Shown here piece by piece: positions 8,198 to 16,224 of a DNA stretch of 64,000 nt. The number at the start of each line of letters is the position of its first letter. Position 1 is the stretch's first letter. The notes beneath the pieces were generated by a model. It saw only the letters and a list, made by a program, of their open reading frames with translations. It did no database searches and had not been told where the DNA came from. Source of the stretch: Streptacidiphilus sp. P02-A3a (GTDB taxonomy: Bacteria > Actinomycetota > Actinomycetes > Streptomycetales > Streptomycetaceae); NCBI RefSeq assembly GCF_014084105.1, contig NZ_CP048289.1:5031922-5095921 (forward strand). The letters are read 5' to 3'. Position numbers and translations under genes: made by a program.

Positions 8198-9790
8198 ATG
8201 CACCACGCCCCTGACCGACCCACCACCCGCGGACGGCGCCTGACCGCGCACGCCACCACCGCCGCGGCGCTGACCGCCGCCGTGCTCGTCGGCTCCCCCA
8301 GCGTGGCCGCGCACGCCGCGACCACGGTCACCAACCCGGGCTTCGAGGCGAACGGCACCGGGACCGCCACCCCGACCGGCTGGAGCAGCACCGGCACCGC
8401 GGCCGCCTCGTACACCGAGGCGGGCGGGCACAGCGGCGGCTACCAGCTGTCCCACTGGTCGGCGTCCGCCTACACGGTGGACACCTACCAGACCCTGACC
8501 GGCCTGACCGACGGCGACTACACGCTCGGGGTGTGGATCCGCTCCGACGACACCGGCGGCGCCAACTCCATCTCGCTGAGCGGCTGCGGCAGCGCCACGA
8601 CCACCACCTACGTCCCGGTCGTCTCTGACGGGAACTGGCTGCACATCGTCGACTACGTCGATGTGACCGACGGTCAGTGCACCGTCAACCTGTCCTCCAG
8701 CAGCGCCGCCGGGGCCTGGACCAACTACGACGACGTCACCTTCACCTCCGGCTCGGCACCGCTCGCGGTCCGTGGCGGCGACGTCTCCAGCCTCTACCGG
8801 GGCGAGAGCCTGGGCGGGGTCTACAGCAACGCGTCCGGCACCCAGCAGAACGCGCTGCAGATCCTGTCCGCGGGCGGCATGAACTACGTGCGGCTGCGGG
8901 TCTTCGTCAACCCCCAGGACGGGTTCAACGACGAGGCGCAGCTGCTGGCCGGGGCGAAGGAGGCGTACAGCACCTACCACCTGCCGATCTACCTGGACCT
9001 GGAGTACTCGGACACCTGGGCCGACCCGGGTGACCAGGTACTCCCGGCGGCCTGGGCCTCGGACAGCTTCGCCGCGTTGGAGACGCAGACCTACGACTAC
9101 GCCAAGCAGATCGTGGGCGACCTGGACGCCCAGGGCACCCCGCCCGCCATGGCGCAGGTCGGCAACGAGATCAACTCCGGGATGATGCTGCCCGACGGGT
9201 CGATCTCCAACTGGCCCCAGCTGGCCGGGCTGCTCAAGGAGGGCATCGCCGGGGTGAAGGAGGCCAACGCCGGTACCAAGGTGGTGCTGCACCTGGCCGG
9301 TTCCTCGGACCTGGCGACGCTGGAGAGCTGGTACAGCACCGCCATCGCCGACGGGGTGTCCTTCGACGTCATCGGCATCTCGTACTACGACTACTGGGAC
9401 GGGCGGCTCGACGTGCTGCAGAGCGACCTGGACGGCCTGGCCGCGCAGTACGGCAAGCCGGTGCTGGTGGCCGAGACGGCCTACCCGTGGACGATGACCG
9501 ACACCACCGGCGTCAACTCGGTGACCTCGGCGAACACTACGCTGGACCCCGGCTATCCGGCGACCCCGGCCGGTCAGCGGGCCAACTTCCGCGACGTGCT
9601 GTCGGTGGTGCAGGCGGTGCCGAACGGCCTGGGCCTGGGCGCCTTCTACTGGGAGCCGACCTGGACGATCGTGACCGGCAACGGCTGGTCGACCACGGAC
9701 GCGACCACGGCCACCGGCTGGGAGAACCAGGCGATGTTCGACCTGAGCGACAAGGCCCTGCCGGTGGTGGGCGCCTACGCCGCGCGCTGA
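8198..9790 (+). CDS. Secreted GH53 arabinogalactan endo-beta-1,4-galactanase
   Basis: A 530-residue extracellular enzyme that cleaves beta-1,4-galactan side chains of pectin. It has a basic N-terminus and hydrophobic signal (AALTAAVLVGSPSVAAHA). Residues of about 45-185 form a carbohydrate-binding-type beta-sandwich beginning VTNPGFEANGTG. The rest is the GH53 barrel: MNYVRLRVFVNP on an early strand, VGNEIN with the acid/base Glu near residue 324, and ETAYPW with the nucleophile Glu near 427. The ATG at 8198 has better spacing from AGAGAGGA than the one six bases upstream. A terminator hairpin follows, so it is probably monocistronic. Confidence 0.9.
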   Translation: MHHAPDRPTTRGRRLTAHATTAAALTAAVLVGSPSVAAHAATTVTNPGFEANGTGTATPTGWSSTGTAAASYTEAGGHSGGYQLSHWSASAYTVDTYQTLTGLTDGDYTLGVWIRSDDTGGANSISLSGCGSATTTTYVPVVSDGNWLHIVDYVDVTDGQCTVNLSSSSAAGAWTNYDDVTFTSGSAPLAVRGGDVSSLYRGESLGGVYSNASGTQQNALQILSAGGMNYVRLRVFVNPQDGFNDEAQLLAGAKEAYSTYHLPIYLDLEYSDTWADPGDQVLPAAWASDSFAALETQTYDYAKQIVGDLDAQGTPPAMAQVGNEINSGMMLPDGSISNWPQLAGLLKEGIAGVKEANAGTKVVLHLAGSSDLATLESWYSTAIADGVSFDVIGISYYDYWDGRLDVLQSDLDGLAAQYGKPVLVAETAYPWTMTDTTGVNSVTSANTTLDPGYPATPAGQRANFRDVLSVVQAVPNGLGLGAFYWEPTWTIVTGNGWSTTDATTATGWENQAMFDLSDKALPVVGAYAAR

Positions 9791-9835
9791 CCTCGGCTCA
9801 CCCGCCGCGCGATCGCCCGGGGATCGCGCGGCCGA

Positions 9836-9874
9836 GCCGCCCAGCAAGCCGTCGCTGGAGGGTTGCTGGGCGGC
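9836..9874 (+). terminator. Terminator after GH53 gene
   Basis: Perfect 12-base arms (GCCGCCCAGCAA and its complement) enclose a 15-base loop, 46 bases after the galactanase stop codon. Confidence 0.7.
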
Positions 9875-9905
9875 GCGGCGCGGCGCTCGGGCCCGTCACC
9901 GGCTA

Positions 9906-10088
9906 GTGGGTCAGTTCCAGGGACAGGTGCGCGGACAGGGCGCGGACGAAGTCGGGCGCGTCGAGGCCGTCGCGCGGGCCACCGGCATGGGCACCGCGAC
10001 CACGCTGCGCCGCCATTTCAACCGCACGGTCGGCGTCCCGCCCGACACCTACCGCCGTACCTTCCGCGTCCGCACCCGACCTCACTGA
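9906..10088 (+). pseudogene. C-terminal remnant of an AraC/GlxA-family regulator
   Basis: The frame reads VEAVARATGMGTATTLRRHF, then NRTVGVPPDTYRRTFR. This is the second helix-turn-helix of GlxA-type AraC regulators, which normally sits at the end of proteins of about 320 residues. Only about 45 family residues remain; the DJ-1-like domain and first HTH are absent, and the upstream codons do not match the family. It is therefore a decayed fragment between the galactanase gene and the convergent SRAP gene. Confidence 0.75.
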
Positions 10089-10125
10089 CCACCAGTCACA
10101 GCGGAACGCGCTGGAGCGGCGGCGC

Positions 10126-10845
10126 TCAGCCCAGGGGTGCGATGAGTCGCGCGCCGTTGTTGCGGACGCTGTTGACCTCGGTGGAGACCTCCCGCACCTC
10201 CAGTTCGCCACCGGCCGGGACCGCGAGCAGCGCGCGCAGCGCGTGCGGGTCCTGGTGGGCGGGGTCGAGCCAGGCCTCGTGGGCATCGGGGGCGACGGTC
10301 AGCGGCATCCGGTCGTGCACCCGGCCCGAGGCATCGGCCGCGTCGGTGGTGATCACGGTGCAGGTGGTCAGCCACGCGGCGGGGTCGTCCTCGGGCACGT
10401 TCGGGTCCCGCCAGAACTCGTACAGCCCGGCCATCGCCATCAGCTCCCCGCTCGCCGGGGTCAGGTAGTACGGCTGCTTGCGCGGCTTCGCGCCGGGGGC
10501 GTCCACCGGCACCCACTCGAAGTAGCCGTCGGCGGGCAGCAGGCAGCGGCGGGCGGTGAACGCCTTGCGGAACGCGGGCTTGCTGTCCACCGTCTCCACC
10601 CGCGCGTTGATCATCCGCGCTCCCCCGCCCGGATCCTTCGACCAGGACGGGACCAGCCCCCACCGCAGCACCCGTACCTGCCGGGCCGGACCGGAGCCGT
10701 CCTTCGCCAACCGTTCCAGGACCGCGTAGACCGGATCGGTCGGCGCCACGTTCCACGACGGCGGAACCGGCTCGCCCTGCCAGTCGGCGCCGAACAGCGA
10801 CGCCAGGTCCTCGGGCCTGCGCGAGGAGACGAAACGACCGCACAT
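10126..10845 (-). CDS. SOS response-associated peptidase family protein (SRAP, YedK/HMCES-like)
   Basis: A 239-residue DNA-protein crosslink protein that shields abasic sites in single-stranded DNA. The start must be the ATG of MCGRF, because Cys2 becomes the N-terminal catalytic residue after Met removal; GGAGG precedes it. INARVET (Asn), PADGYFEW (Glu) and HDRMP (His) supply the other conserved active-site residues. The C-terminus ends with NNGARLIAPLG. The length is typical for actinobacteria. No SOS box was seen in the short upstream region. Confidence 0.92.
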   Translation of the reverse strand: MCGRFVSSRRPEDLASLFGADWQGEPVPPSWNVAPTDPVYAVLERLAKDGSGPARQVRVLRWGLVPSWSKDPGGGARMINARVETVDSKPAFRKAFTARRCLLPADGYFEWVPVDAPGAKPRKQPYYLTPASGELMAMAGLYEFWRDPNVPEDDPAAWLTTCTVITTDAADASGRVHDRMPLTVAPDAHEAWLDPAHQDPHALRALLAVPAGGELEVREVSTEVNSVRNNGARLIAPLG

Positions 10846-10933
10846 GCGCCCAGCCTCCCTCCGCCCCGCCACCCGCGCAACGCGGACGGGCCCCGCCGCC
10901 CCGGCTGGGCGGACCCGCTCCGCAGCCGGGCGT

Positions 10934-11569
10934 TCAGCGGCCCTCGCCGCGCTCCGCCCGCTCGCGCGCCCGGCGGTCGGACCGCAGCCGCGCGTGCGCG
11001 TGCACGTCGTGCCGTCCGTCCTGGTGGAGCCACACGCTGCGGCGCACCCCCTCCGCCTGGAAGCCGGTCTTCTCGGCCACCCGGCAGGACGCCGCGTTGG
11101 CCAGCGCGTGCTGTAGGCCGAGCCGCTGGAACCCGGCCGTCTCGAAGGCCCAGGACGCCATGGCCTCGACCGCCCTGGGGGCGACGCCCCTGCCCCGCGC
11201 CGCCGGAACGGTCCAGTAGGCGACCTCGGCGTTGCCGTCGGCGAACGCCAGCACCCTCAGCGCGGCGCGACCCAGCAGCACGCCGCTGTCCGCGTCGACC
11301 ACGGCCCAGTGCGCGTCCGTCTCGGCCGCCCACGCGCCCTGCCAGCCCTCGATCCACTCCCGCGCCTCCGCCGGACGGTCCGCGCGCCGCACATGCCAGC
11401 GCTGGATCTCCGCGTCCTGGTAGGCCGCCATCACCGCCGGGGCGTCGTCCAACTCCCAGGGCCGCAGCAGCATGCCGCCCTCAGCCGCCAGCACGGGCTG
11501 CGGCCGCGCCGCGAGCGAACCAACCGGGACCGTGGGCACAACCAGCACAGGCATGCCCGCATTATCCAT
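10934..11569 (-). CDS. GNAT family N-acetyltransferase
   Basis: A 211-residue acetyltransferase of the ribosomal-protein or aminoglycoside acetylating type. LLRPWELDDAPAVMAAYQD opens the domain. AYWTVPAARGRGVAPRAVEA is the acetyl-CoA pyrophosphate-binding motif A (RGRGVA). GLQHALANAASCRVAEKTGF is motif B. The acceptor is unknown. GGGAGGG lies directly before the ATG at 11569; an ATG at 11554 is the alternative. The same frame stays open upstream through a repeat tract into another coding segment, so a longer fusion is possible. Confidence 0.85.
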   Translation of the reverse strand: MDNAGMPVLVVPTVPVGSLAARPQPVLAAEGGMLLRPWELDDAPAVMAAYQDAEIQRWHVRRADRPAEAREWIEGWQGAWAAETDAHWAVVDADSGVLLGRAALRVLAFADGNAEVAYWTVPAARGRGVAPRAVEAMASWAFETAGFQRLGLQHALANAASCRVAEKTGFQAEGVRRSVWLHQDGRHDVHAHARLRSDRRARERAERGEGR

Positions 11570-11896
11570 GATCCCTCCCGCCGCGCCCCACACCCTCCCG
11601 CCCCGCACCCTCCCGCCGCGCCCCACACCCTCCCGCCCCGCACCCTCCCGCCCCGCACCCTCCCGCCCCGCACCCTCCCGCCCCGCACCCTCCCGCCCCG
11701 CACCCGCGCCGGACCTCGGGCGCCGGTCGCGGTCGAAGGCGTAGGCGGCGCACATCAGGAACACCTGGGCCCCGACCCGGTCGAGACGCCGCTGCCGCCA
11801 CGCGGTGGCGACCAGCCCGCGGTGCGCGGCGACATGCTCGGCCAGGACGTCGTGGCCGAGGTCGTGGGCGGCGAACGCCGCGTCGTCCGGTGTCAT
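11570..11896 (-). other. In-frame upstream segment: small helical protein plus GAGRE repeats, possibly fused to the GNAT
   Basis: An ATG at 11896 overlaps the stop of the upstream GNAT gene as ATGA. It opens a frame reading MTPDDAAFAAHDLGHDVLAE, then about 45 further helical residues, then GAGRE pentapeptide repeats. The frame runs without a stop into the GNAT at 11569. Read as one protein it would be 320 residues. The helical segment looks genuinely coding and is translationally coupled to the upstream gene, but I do not recognise it. Whether it is a fusion or a gene that has lost its stop in the repeat tract cannot be decided here. Confidence 0.5.
11575..11705. repeat. 15/20-bp tandem repeat tract
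   Basis: Units of CCCCGCACCCTCCCG (15 bases) are interspersed with two 20-base variants, giving about eight copies. On the minus strand the 15-base unit encodes GAGRE. No frame of the tract seems to contain a stop. Confidence 0.88.
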
Positions 11897-12381
11897 GCCA
11901 GGGCCTTGCGCATCAGCGTGCACATCGTCTCGTACCGCTGCGGTGAGCCGTCCTCGGCCTCGACCTCCCAGGAGTCGGGCTCGCGGCCGAAGGCCCGGTA
12001 GCCAAGGCGTTCGTACAGGGCGCGGGCGCGCGGGTTGCTCTCCTCGACGCCGAGTTCGGCGCGGGTCAGGCCCCGGGCGACGATCCGGCACTCGGCGGAG
12101 CGGACCAGCAGCGTGCCGATCCCGCAGGACCGCAGGGCCGGGTGGACGCCGAGTTGCCACAGCGTTCCGGCGCCGGGCGTGACCGTGTAGTCGACACCGC
12201 CGACCGCCACCGGGAGCCCGACCGGCGTGCACACCGCCAGGTAGTCGATCTCGCCCGCCTCGGCGCGGCGGATCTGGTGGACGAGCTCGCGCACGTGCTT
12301 GGGAGAGCCGGCCCAGCCGCAGGACGGCAGGTCCGCAGGGGTGAGGCCGCGCACCGACAGGTGCAGCCTGATCTCGGACAT
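11893..12381 (-). CDS. GNAT family N-acetyltransferase
   Basis: A 162-residue acetyltransferase. GTLWQLGVHPALRSCGIGTLL is the CoA-binding region, with RSCGIG in place of the usual R/QGxGxG. LGVEESNPRARALYERLGY is motif B. AAAGGA seven bases before the ATG at 12381 sets the start and excludes an upstream ATG at 12420. Its stop overlaps the next coding segment by ATGA. The acceptor is unknown. Confidence 0.87.
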   Translation of the reverse strand: MSEIRLHLSVRGLTPADLPSCGWAGSPKHVRELVHQIRRAEAGEIDYLAVCTPVGLPVAVGGVDYTVTPGAGTLWQLGVHPALRSCGIGTLLVRSAECRIVARGLTRAELGVEESNPRARALYERLGYRAFGREPDSWEVEAEDGSPQRYETMCTLMRKALA

Positions 12382-12473
12382 CACCGCGTCCTTTCGACTC
12401 CGACAGCGACCGTCCCCCATTTCAGCAAGCCGCTGCCCTTGCCGTCCAAGGGATTGGGGGACCGGCCCTCACC

Positions 12474-13163
12474 TCAGCCGCACGCGCCCGGGGCCGGGTG
12501 AGCCCGGTCCCCTGCCGCACCCAGGTGCTCCAGGTAGCGGGCGGAGTTCGTCCCGTGGGCGCGGTCCTGGGCTCCGTGGCGGATGTGGGCCAGGGCCCCG
12601 TCGGGTGCGATGCGCAGCATGGTGGTGGCGGCGTGGGGGGTGCCGGGGTCGCGCAGGTGGTCCGCGTCGGTGACCGGGATGCCGGGGCCGAACATCGCCG
12701 CGGCCTGGGCGGCGGTGGCCGCCGGGGCCTGCCCGGTGCGGTTGGCGCTGCTGACGTACAGGCGGGGGAAGCGTGCCAGCAGTGGGGCCAGGGGCTGCCA
12801 GCGGGCGCCGAAGAGGAGCAGGTGGCCGTCGCGCAGGGCGGGCAGGGACCAGGCCGGGGCCGAGGCGTTGGCGCGTACCGGCACCAGTAGCGTGACCAGT
12901 TCGACGCGCAGCAGGTCCAGTGCCGTGCCGAGGGCGGTCGAGGTCAGGTCCAGTGCGGGGACCAGGTCGGTCCAGGTGGCGTCGTGGTGGAGCCACAGGG
13001 CGACTTCCTGGCCGGCGGGCCGGGCCTTGGCGTTGTTGACGGCGCGCGGATCGGTGGCGGCGACGACGTAGGTCAGGGGGCTGGGGTTGGGCAGGATCGC
13101 GGCCCCCGCGGCGGCCAGGGCGTCGGCGGCGGGTCCGGTGTCGAGCAGGGCGGTGGCCGGCAT
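12474..13163 (-). CDS. Sua5/YciO/YrdC-like domain protein
   Basis: A 229-residue divergent member of the threonylcarbamoyl-AMP synthase fold. NAKARPAGQEVALWLH resembles the K-x-R-P nucleotide-binding segment. YVSSANRTGQAPAATAAQA matches the SAN-xG-x-P motif of YrdC, and TTMLRIAPDGALAHIRHG the end of the fold. The N-terminal P-T-D-T-x-Y-G-L motif of housekeeping enzymes is replaced by NPSPLTYVVA, so this is unlikely to be the tRNA t6A enzyme. It follows the DRE-TIM gene by 11 bases and is probably co-translated, which suggests a joint role in a small carbamoylated or adenylated metabolite. Confidence 0.72.
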   Translation of the reverse strand: MPATALLDTGPAADALAAAGAAILPNPSPLTYVVAATDPRAVNNAKARPAGQEVALWLHHDATWTDLVPALDLTSTALGTALDLLRVELVTLLVPVRANASAPAWSLPALRDGHLLLFGARWQPLAPLLARFPRLYVSSANRTGQAPAATAAQAAAMFGPGIPVTDADHLRDPGTPHAATTMLRIAPDGALAHIRHGAQDRAHGTNSARYLEHLGAAGDRAHPAPGACG

Positions 13164-13174
13164 GGGGTGTCCGT

Positions 13175-14434
13175 TCAGGAGGCAGGTGCGGGCGCGGGCG
13201 CGGTGGTACGGGTGGTGAGCCCGTCGAGGTAGGCGGCGAAGTCGGCGTCGGCGACGACGGCCTGGCCGAGCCGGTAGGCGCGGTCCTTGACCCACACCAG
13301 GGCGGTACGGGTCTGGTCCGGGTCCAGGTGGTGTCCGAGGCGTTCGGCGACCGCGCGCAGCACGCGCCGACTGGCGAGGTGGGTCAGCACCACGGTCGGG
13401 GCCAGGCCCAGGTGGTGCTGGGGGTCGTAGGGCTGGAAGGTCTGCGGGTGGGTGAACGGAGTGCCGGTGGAGATCGTGGCGACCCCGCTGCCCACGATGG
13501 GGGTGGTGACGGTGAGCGGGATGCCGGTCTCGGCGGACACCATCCGCGCGATCCGAGGCAGTCGGGTGAGGTCCGGTGCCGTCCACCACGGCTCGCAGTC
13601 GGCCCCAAGGACCCGCGCGGCCTTGGCCGGGTCGTGGGCGAGCAGGAAGAGCAACTGCTCGGTGGCCGCCATGCCGCTGCGCTCGGCCATGCCCAACCAG
13701 GAGCAGGCCGCCACCCGCACTCCGCTCTCCAACGCGGCCAGGGTGTTGGCCAGGCCCAGGCCGAGGTCGTTGTGCAGGTGCGAGACCAGCACCGCCTCCG
13801 GCCCCGCCCCGGCCGCGACCTGCTGGAACAGCGCCCGGGTCTGGCCGGGCAGCAGGTCCCCGACCGTGTCGGCCAACACGATCGTCCCCGCGCCCTGGGC
13901 CGTCATCGCCCCCGCGTACTCGGCCACCAGGGCGTGGTCCGCGCGGGGAGCGTCCACCAGGCACACATCCACCGCGACGCCGTCCGCCAGGTCGACGGCC
14001 TCCTTGACCACATCCAGGCCAGCGGCCAGGGCCTCCCGGGCGTCGCCGTGCACCAGGGCCCGGGCAGTCGCCTCCGACGCCGCCACGATCACCATCACCC
14101 GCGCGTGCGCCGCGCCCCGGACCGCGCGCAGCGCCAATCGGACGTCCGGCACCGTGCCCCGGCAGATCGCCGCCGGACTCACCGAACCCTGCGCCTCCAG
14201 GGCGACCTGACGTGTCGCCTCGAACTCCTGTGCGCACACCGAGGGGAAGCCCGCCGCGAACACCACGTGCCGCGGCCCGTCCGCCCCGAAGACCGCCCCC
14301 TGCTCTTGGGCCAGTCGCACCCGGAAACCGGCACCCATCAGCGTCTTGGCCTGCGCCCCGTCGCGCGCGGACTCCTCGAAGAACACGATCCGACCGGCCT
14401 GGGCCGACTCCCGCACCACATCTGTCGCCGCCAC
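13175..14434 (-). CDS. DRE-TIM metallolyase family protein (isopropylmalate/homocitrate synthase-like)
   Basis: A 419-residue protein with a TIM barrel that normally condenses acetyl-CoA with a 2-keto acid. ESARDGAQAKTLM near residue 22 is the R-D-G-x-Q metal and substrate motif. SHLHNDLGLGLANTLAALE at about 218-236 holds the H-x-H-N-D metal ligands. The C-terminal part lacks the LeuA allosteric domain but has a helical extension. It starts with GTG. The partner gene is a YrdC-like protein, an unusual pair. It differs enough from LeuA (EESARDG in place of L-R-D-G) that substrate and even reaction type are open. Confidence 0.78.
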   Translation of the reverse strand: MAATDVVRESAQAGRIVFFEESARDGAQAKTLMGAGFRVRLAQEQGAVFGADGPRHVVFAAGFPSVCAQEFEATRQVALEAQGSVSPAAICRGTVPDVRLALRAVRGAAHARVMVIVAASEATARALVHGDAREALAAGLDVVKEAVDLADGVAVDVCLVDAPRADHALVAEYAGAMTAQGAGTIVLADTVGDLLPGQTRALFQQVAAGAGPEAVLVSHLHNDLGLGLANTLAALESGVRVAACSWLGMAERSGMAATEQLLFLLAHDPAKAARVLGADCEPWWTAPDLTRLPRIARMVSAETGIPLTVTTPIVGSGVATISTGTPFTHPQTFQPYDPQHHLGLAPTVVLTHLASRRVLRAVAERLGHHLDPDQTRTALVWVKDRAYRLGQAVVADADFAAYLDGLTTRTTAPAPAPAS

Positions 14435-14494
14435 GACCCAACCCCCGACTCAGCACGATGGTCATGCACCTGACCGGCATGACCCGCTCGCAGG

Positions 14495-14526
14495 ATCGTA
14501 GACGACACAGACAACGACGACGTCAA
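14495..14526 (-). promoter_or_regulatory. Candidate promoter of the DRE-TIM/YrdC unit
   Basis: On the minus strand TTGACG (14526-14521) and TACGAT (14500-14495) resemble -35 and -10 boxes, but their 20-base spacing is long. They lie about 60 bases before the GTG start. Confidence 0.3.
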
Positions 14527-14673
14527 CGGGCTTACAGGACAGCCCGATGGGAGCCGCTCCAGGAATTCGGTGAAGCGCGTCCACTCGGCCTCGGCCGTGA
14601 GGGCGGGCGCGGCCCCGCGCCTGGTCCCCGTCCGGCGGAGGGGCGGCATCGGGCGGGGCGCGCGCCCCGGGGG

Positions 14674-15060
14674 TTACTGCTCCTGGGCGAGGTAGGCCTC
14701 GTACTGCGCGGCGCTCAGCAGCGTGTCCAGCTGCTCGGGGTCGGACATCTGGAACTCGACCAGCCAGGTGAGGTTGGCGTCGTTGTTGATCTCCTCCGGG
14801 GCGTCGTTCAGCTCCTCGTTGACCGCGACCACCGAGCCGCCGACCGGAGCGTAGACCTCGGTGACCGCCTTGACCGACTCCACCGTGCCGAACGGGTCCC
14901 CGGCCTCGAACTTGTCGCCCACTGTCGGCAGTTCCACGAACACGATGTCACCGAGCTGCTTCTGCGCGAAGTCGGTGAGCCCGACCCGCGCGCGGCCTCC
15001 CCCGGTCGGCAGGATCCACTCGTGCTCCCGCGTGTACCGGTGGTCGGTGGGGTACGCCAT
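14674..15060 (-). CDS. gcvH: Glycine cleavage system H protein
   Basis: A 128-residue lipoyl carrier protein that shuttles the aminomethyl group between the P, T and L proteins of glycine decarboxylase. VESVKAVTEVYAPV contains the lipoylated Lys near residue 62. YTREHEWI and LGDIVFVELPTVG are family signatures. GGAGGA before the ATG at 15060 decides the start. gcvT and gcvP are not in the window. It is divergent from folD, another one-carbon gene. Confidence 0.95.
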   Translation of the reverse strand: MAYPTDHRYTREHEWILPTGGGRARVGLTDFAQKQLGDIVFVELPTVGDKFEAGDPFGTVESVKAVTEVYAPVGGSVVAVNEELNDAPEEINNDANLTWLVEFQMSDPEQLDTLLSAAQYEAYLAQEQ

Positions 15061-15264
15061 GTCTTCCTCCGTCGTCATCACTGGGGGTGCAACGTGCAAA
15101 AGGTACCCGGATCAAGGCCGTCCAATCGCCCCAAATACCGCCAGATCGCCAGAGCGCCAGAGCGGCCGCGCGGTTCGCGTGCTGGTCTGATGTGCTGTCA
15201 ATCCGATGGTGTGTCCGGTCCCCAAGGTCGGGCGCGTTGCGGCCGGGGCCGGTTATGATGGGTG

Positions 15265-15341
15265 GGCGGTCGTGACTGGCGCTTGGGTGGGGTACCACCG
15301 GGGAGCGATCCGCCTTCGGTTGCGGCCGTGCGCCTGGGCAT
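15265..15341 (+). promoter_or_regulatory. ZTP (pfl motif) riboswitch upstream of folD
   Basis: The leader matches the pfl RNA motif as I remember it. GGCGGTCG (15265-15272) pairs with CGATCCGCC (15306-15314) with one bulge as P1. GTGACTGGCG follows, then the GGTGG-GGTA-CCACC hairpin and CCGGGGAG. The downstream conserved CGCCTGGGC (15331-15339) can form the pseudoknot with CTGGCG. The RNA senses ZTP/ZMP, which accumulate when 10-formyl-THF is low, and switches on one-carbon genes. TATGAT at 15254-15259 is a plausible -10 box just ahead of it. Confidence 0.9.
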
Positions 15342-15366
15342 CCTTCCCCACTGATGGGACCTGCCC

Positions 15367-16209
15367 ATGACCGCGCGACTGATGACCGGTACCGACCTGG
15401 CGAACGAGATTGTCGAGCGCACTGCCCAGCGGGCGCGAGGCCTGCTGCGCGACCGCGGGGTACGGCCGTGCCTGGCCACGGTCCTGGTCGGCGAGGACCC
15501 GGCCTCGGTCACCTACGTGGCGATGAAGCGCAACCGCTGCGCCAAGGCCGGTATCGACTCGCGGCACGTGCCGCTGCCGGCCACGACCACCACAGCGGAG
15601 CTGGTGCGGGCGCTGCGGGCGCTGTCGGCCGATCCGTCGGTGCACGGCATCCTGCTACAGCACCCGGTGCCCGCGCAGATCGACGAGCGGGCCGCGTTCG
15701 AGGCGATCGATCCGGCCAAGGACGTCGACGGGGTGACCATGTCGTCGTTCGCCGCGATGGCGTTCGGCCTCCCGGGCTTCGCCTCCTGCACTCCCGGCGG
15801 CATCATGCGACTGCTCGACGCCTACCAGGTCGACCCCGCCGGACAGCGAGCGGTGGTGGTCGGCCGCAGCCCGATCCTCGGCAAGCCGATGGGCATGCTG
15901 CTCCTGGCCCGCGACGCGACCGTCACCTACTGCCACTCCAGGACCGTCGCCCTGCCGGAGCTGCTCGCCACGGCCGACATCGTGGTCGCCGCGGTCGGCA
16001 GGCCCCGCTTCATCAAGGGTCATGATCTCAAACCCGGCGCGGTGGTCATCGACGCCGGATACAACCCGGGCAACGTGGGCGACGTCGACTCCGGGACCGC
16101 ACGGGAGCGCGCGGGCCTGCTCACCCCGGTCCCGGGCGGAGTCGGGCCGATGACCATCGCGGTGCTGCTGGAGCAGACCGTCGACGCGGCAGCGCGCTCC
16201 ACGGAGTGA
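15367..16209 (+). CDS. folD: Bifunctional methylene-THF dehydrogenase / methenyl-THF cyclohydrolase
   Basis: A 280-residue cytosolic enzyme that interconverts 5,10-methylene-THF and 10-formyl-THF with NADP. YVAMKRNRCAKAGI holds the catalytic Lys near residue 54. LLQHPVPAQID is the substrate loop, VVVGRSPILGKPMG (about 163-176) is the cofactor motif, and TPVPGGVGPMT closes the active site. The length is typical. Expression is expected to depend on the ZTP riboswitch that ends 25 bases upstream. Confidence 0.95.
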   Translation: MTARLMTGTDLANEIVERTAQRARGLLRDRGVRPCLATVLVGEDPASVTYVAMKRNRCAKAGIDSRHVPLPATTTTAELVRALRALSADPSVHGILLQHPVPAQIDERAAFEAIDPAKDVDGVTMSSFAAMAFGLPGFASCTPGGIMRLLDAYQVDPAGQRAVVVGRSPILGKPMGMLLLARDATVTYCHSRTVALPELLATADIVVAAVGRPRFIKGHDLKPGAVVIDAGYNPGNVGDVDSGTARERAGLLTPVPGGVGPMTIAVLLEQTVDAAARSTE

Positions 16210-16224
16210 CGAGACGTCAATAAG

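Noticed and set aside
9903..10286. Minus-strand frame ending PDFVRALSAHLSLELTH
   Set aside because: Most of it is the antisense of an AraC remnant and of the SRAP gene; the ending alone is not enough to call a gene.
11575..11705. Short regularly spaced repeats that could suggest a CRISPR array
   Set aside because: Units are contiguous with no unique spacers and no cas genes are present; it is a simple tandem repeat.
14435..14673. Open frame with A-L-T-A-E-A-E-W-T-R-F on the minus strand before gcvH
   Set aside because: Some resemblance to a small domain end, but no ribosome-binding site, no convincing family match and frequent chance frames here.
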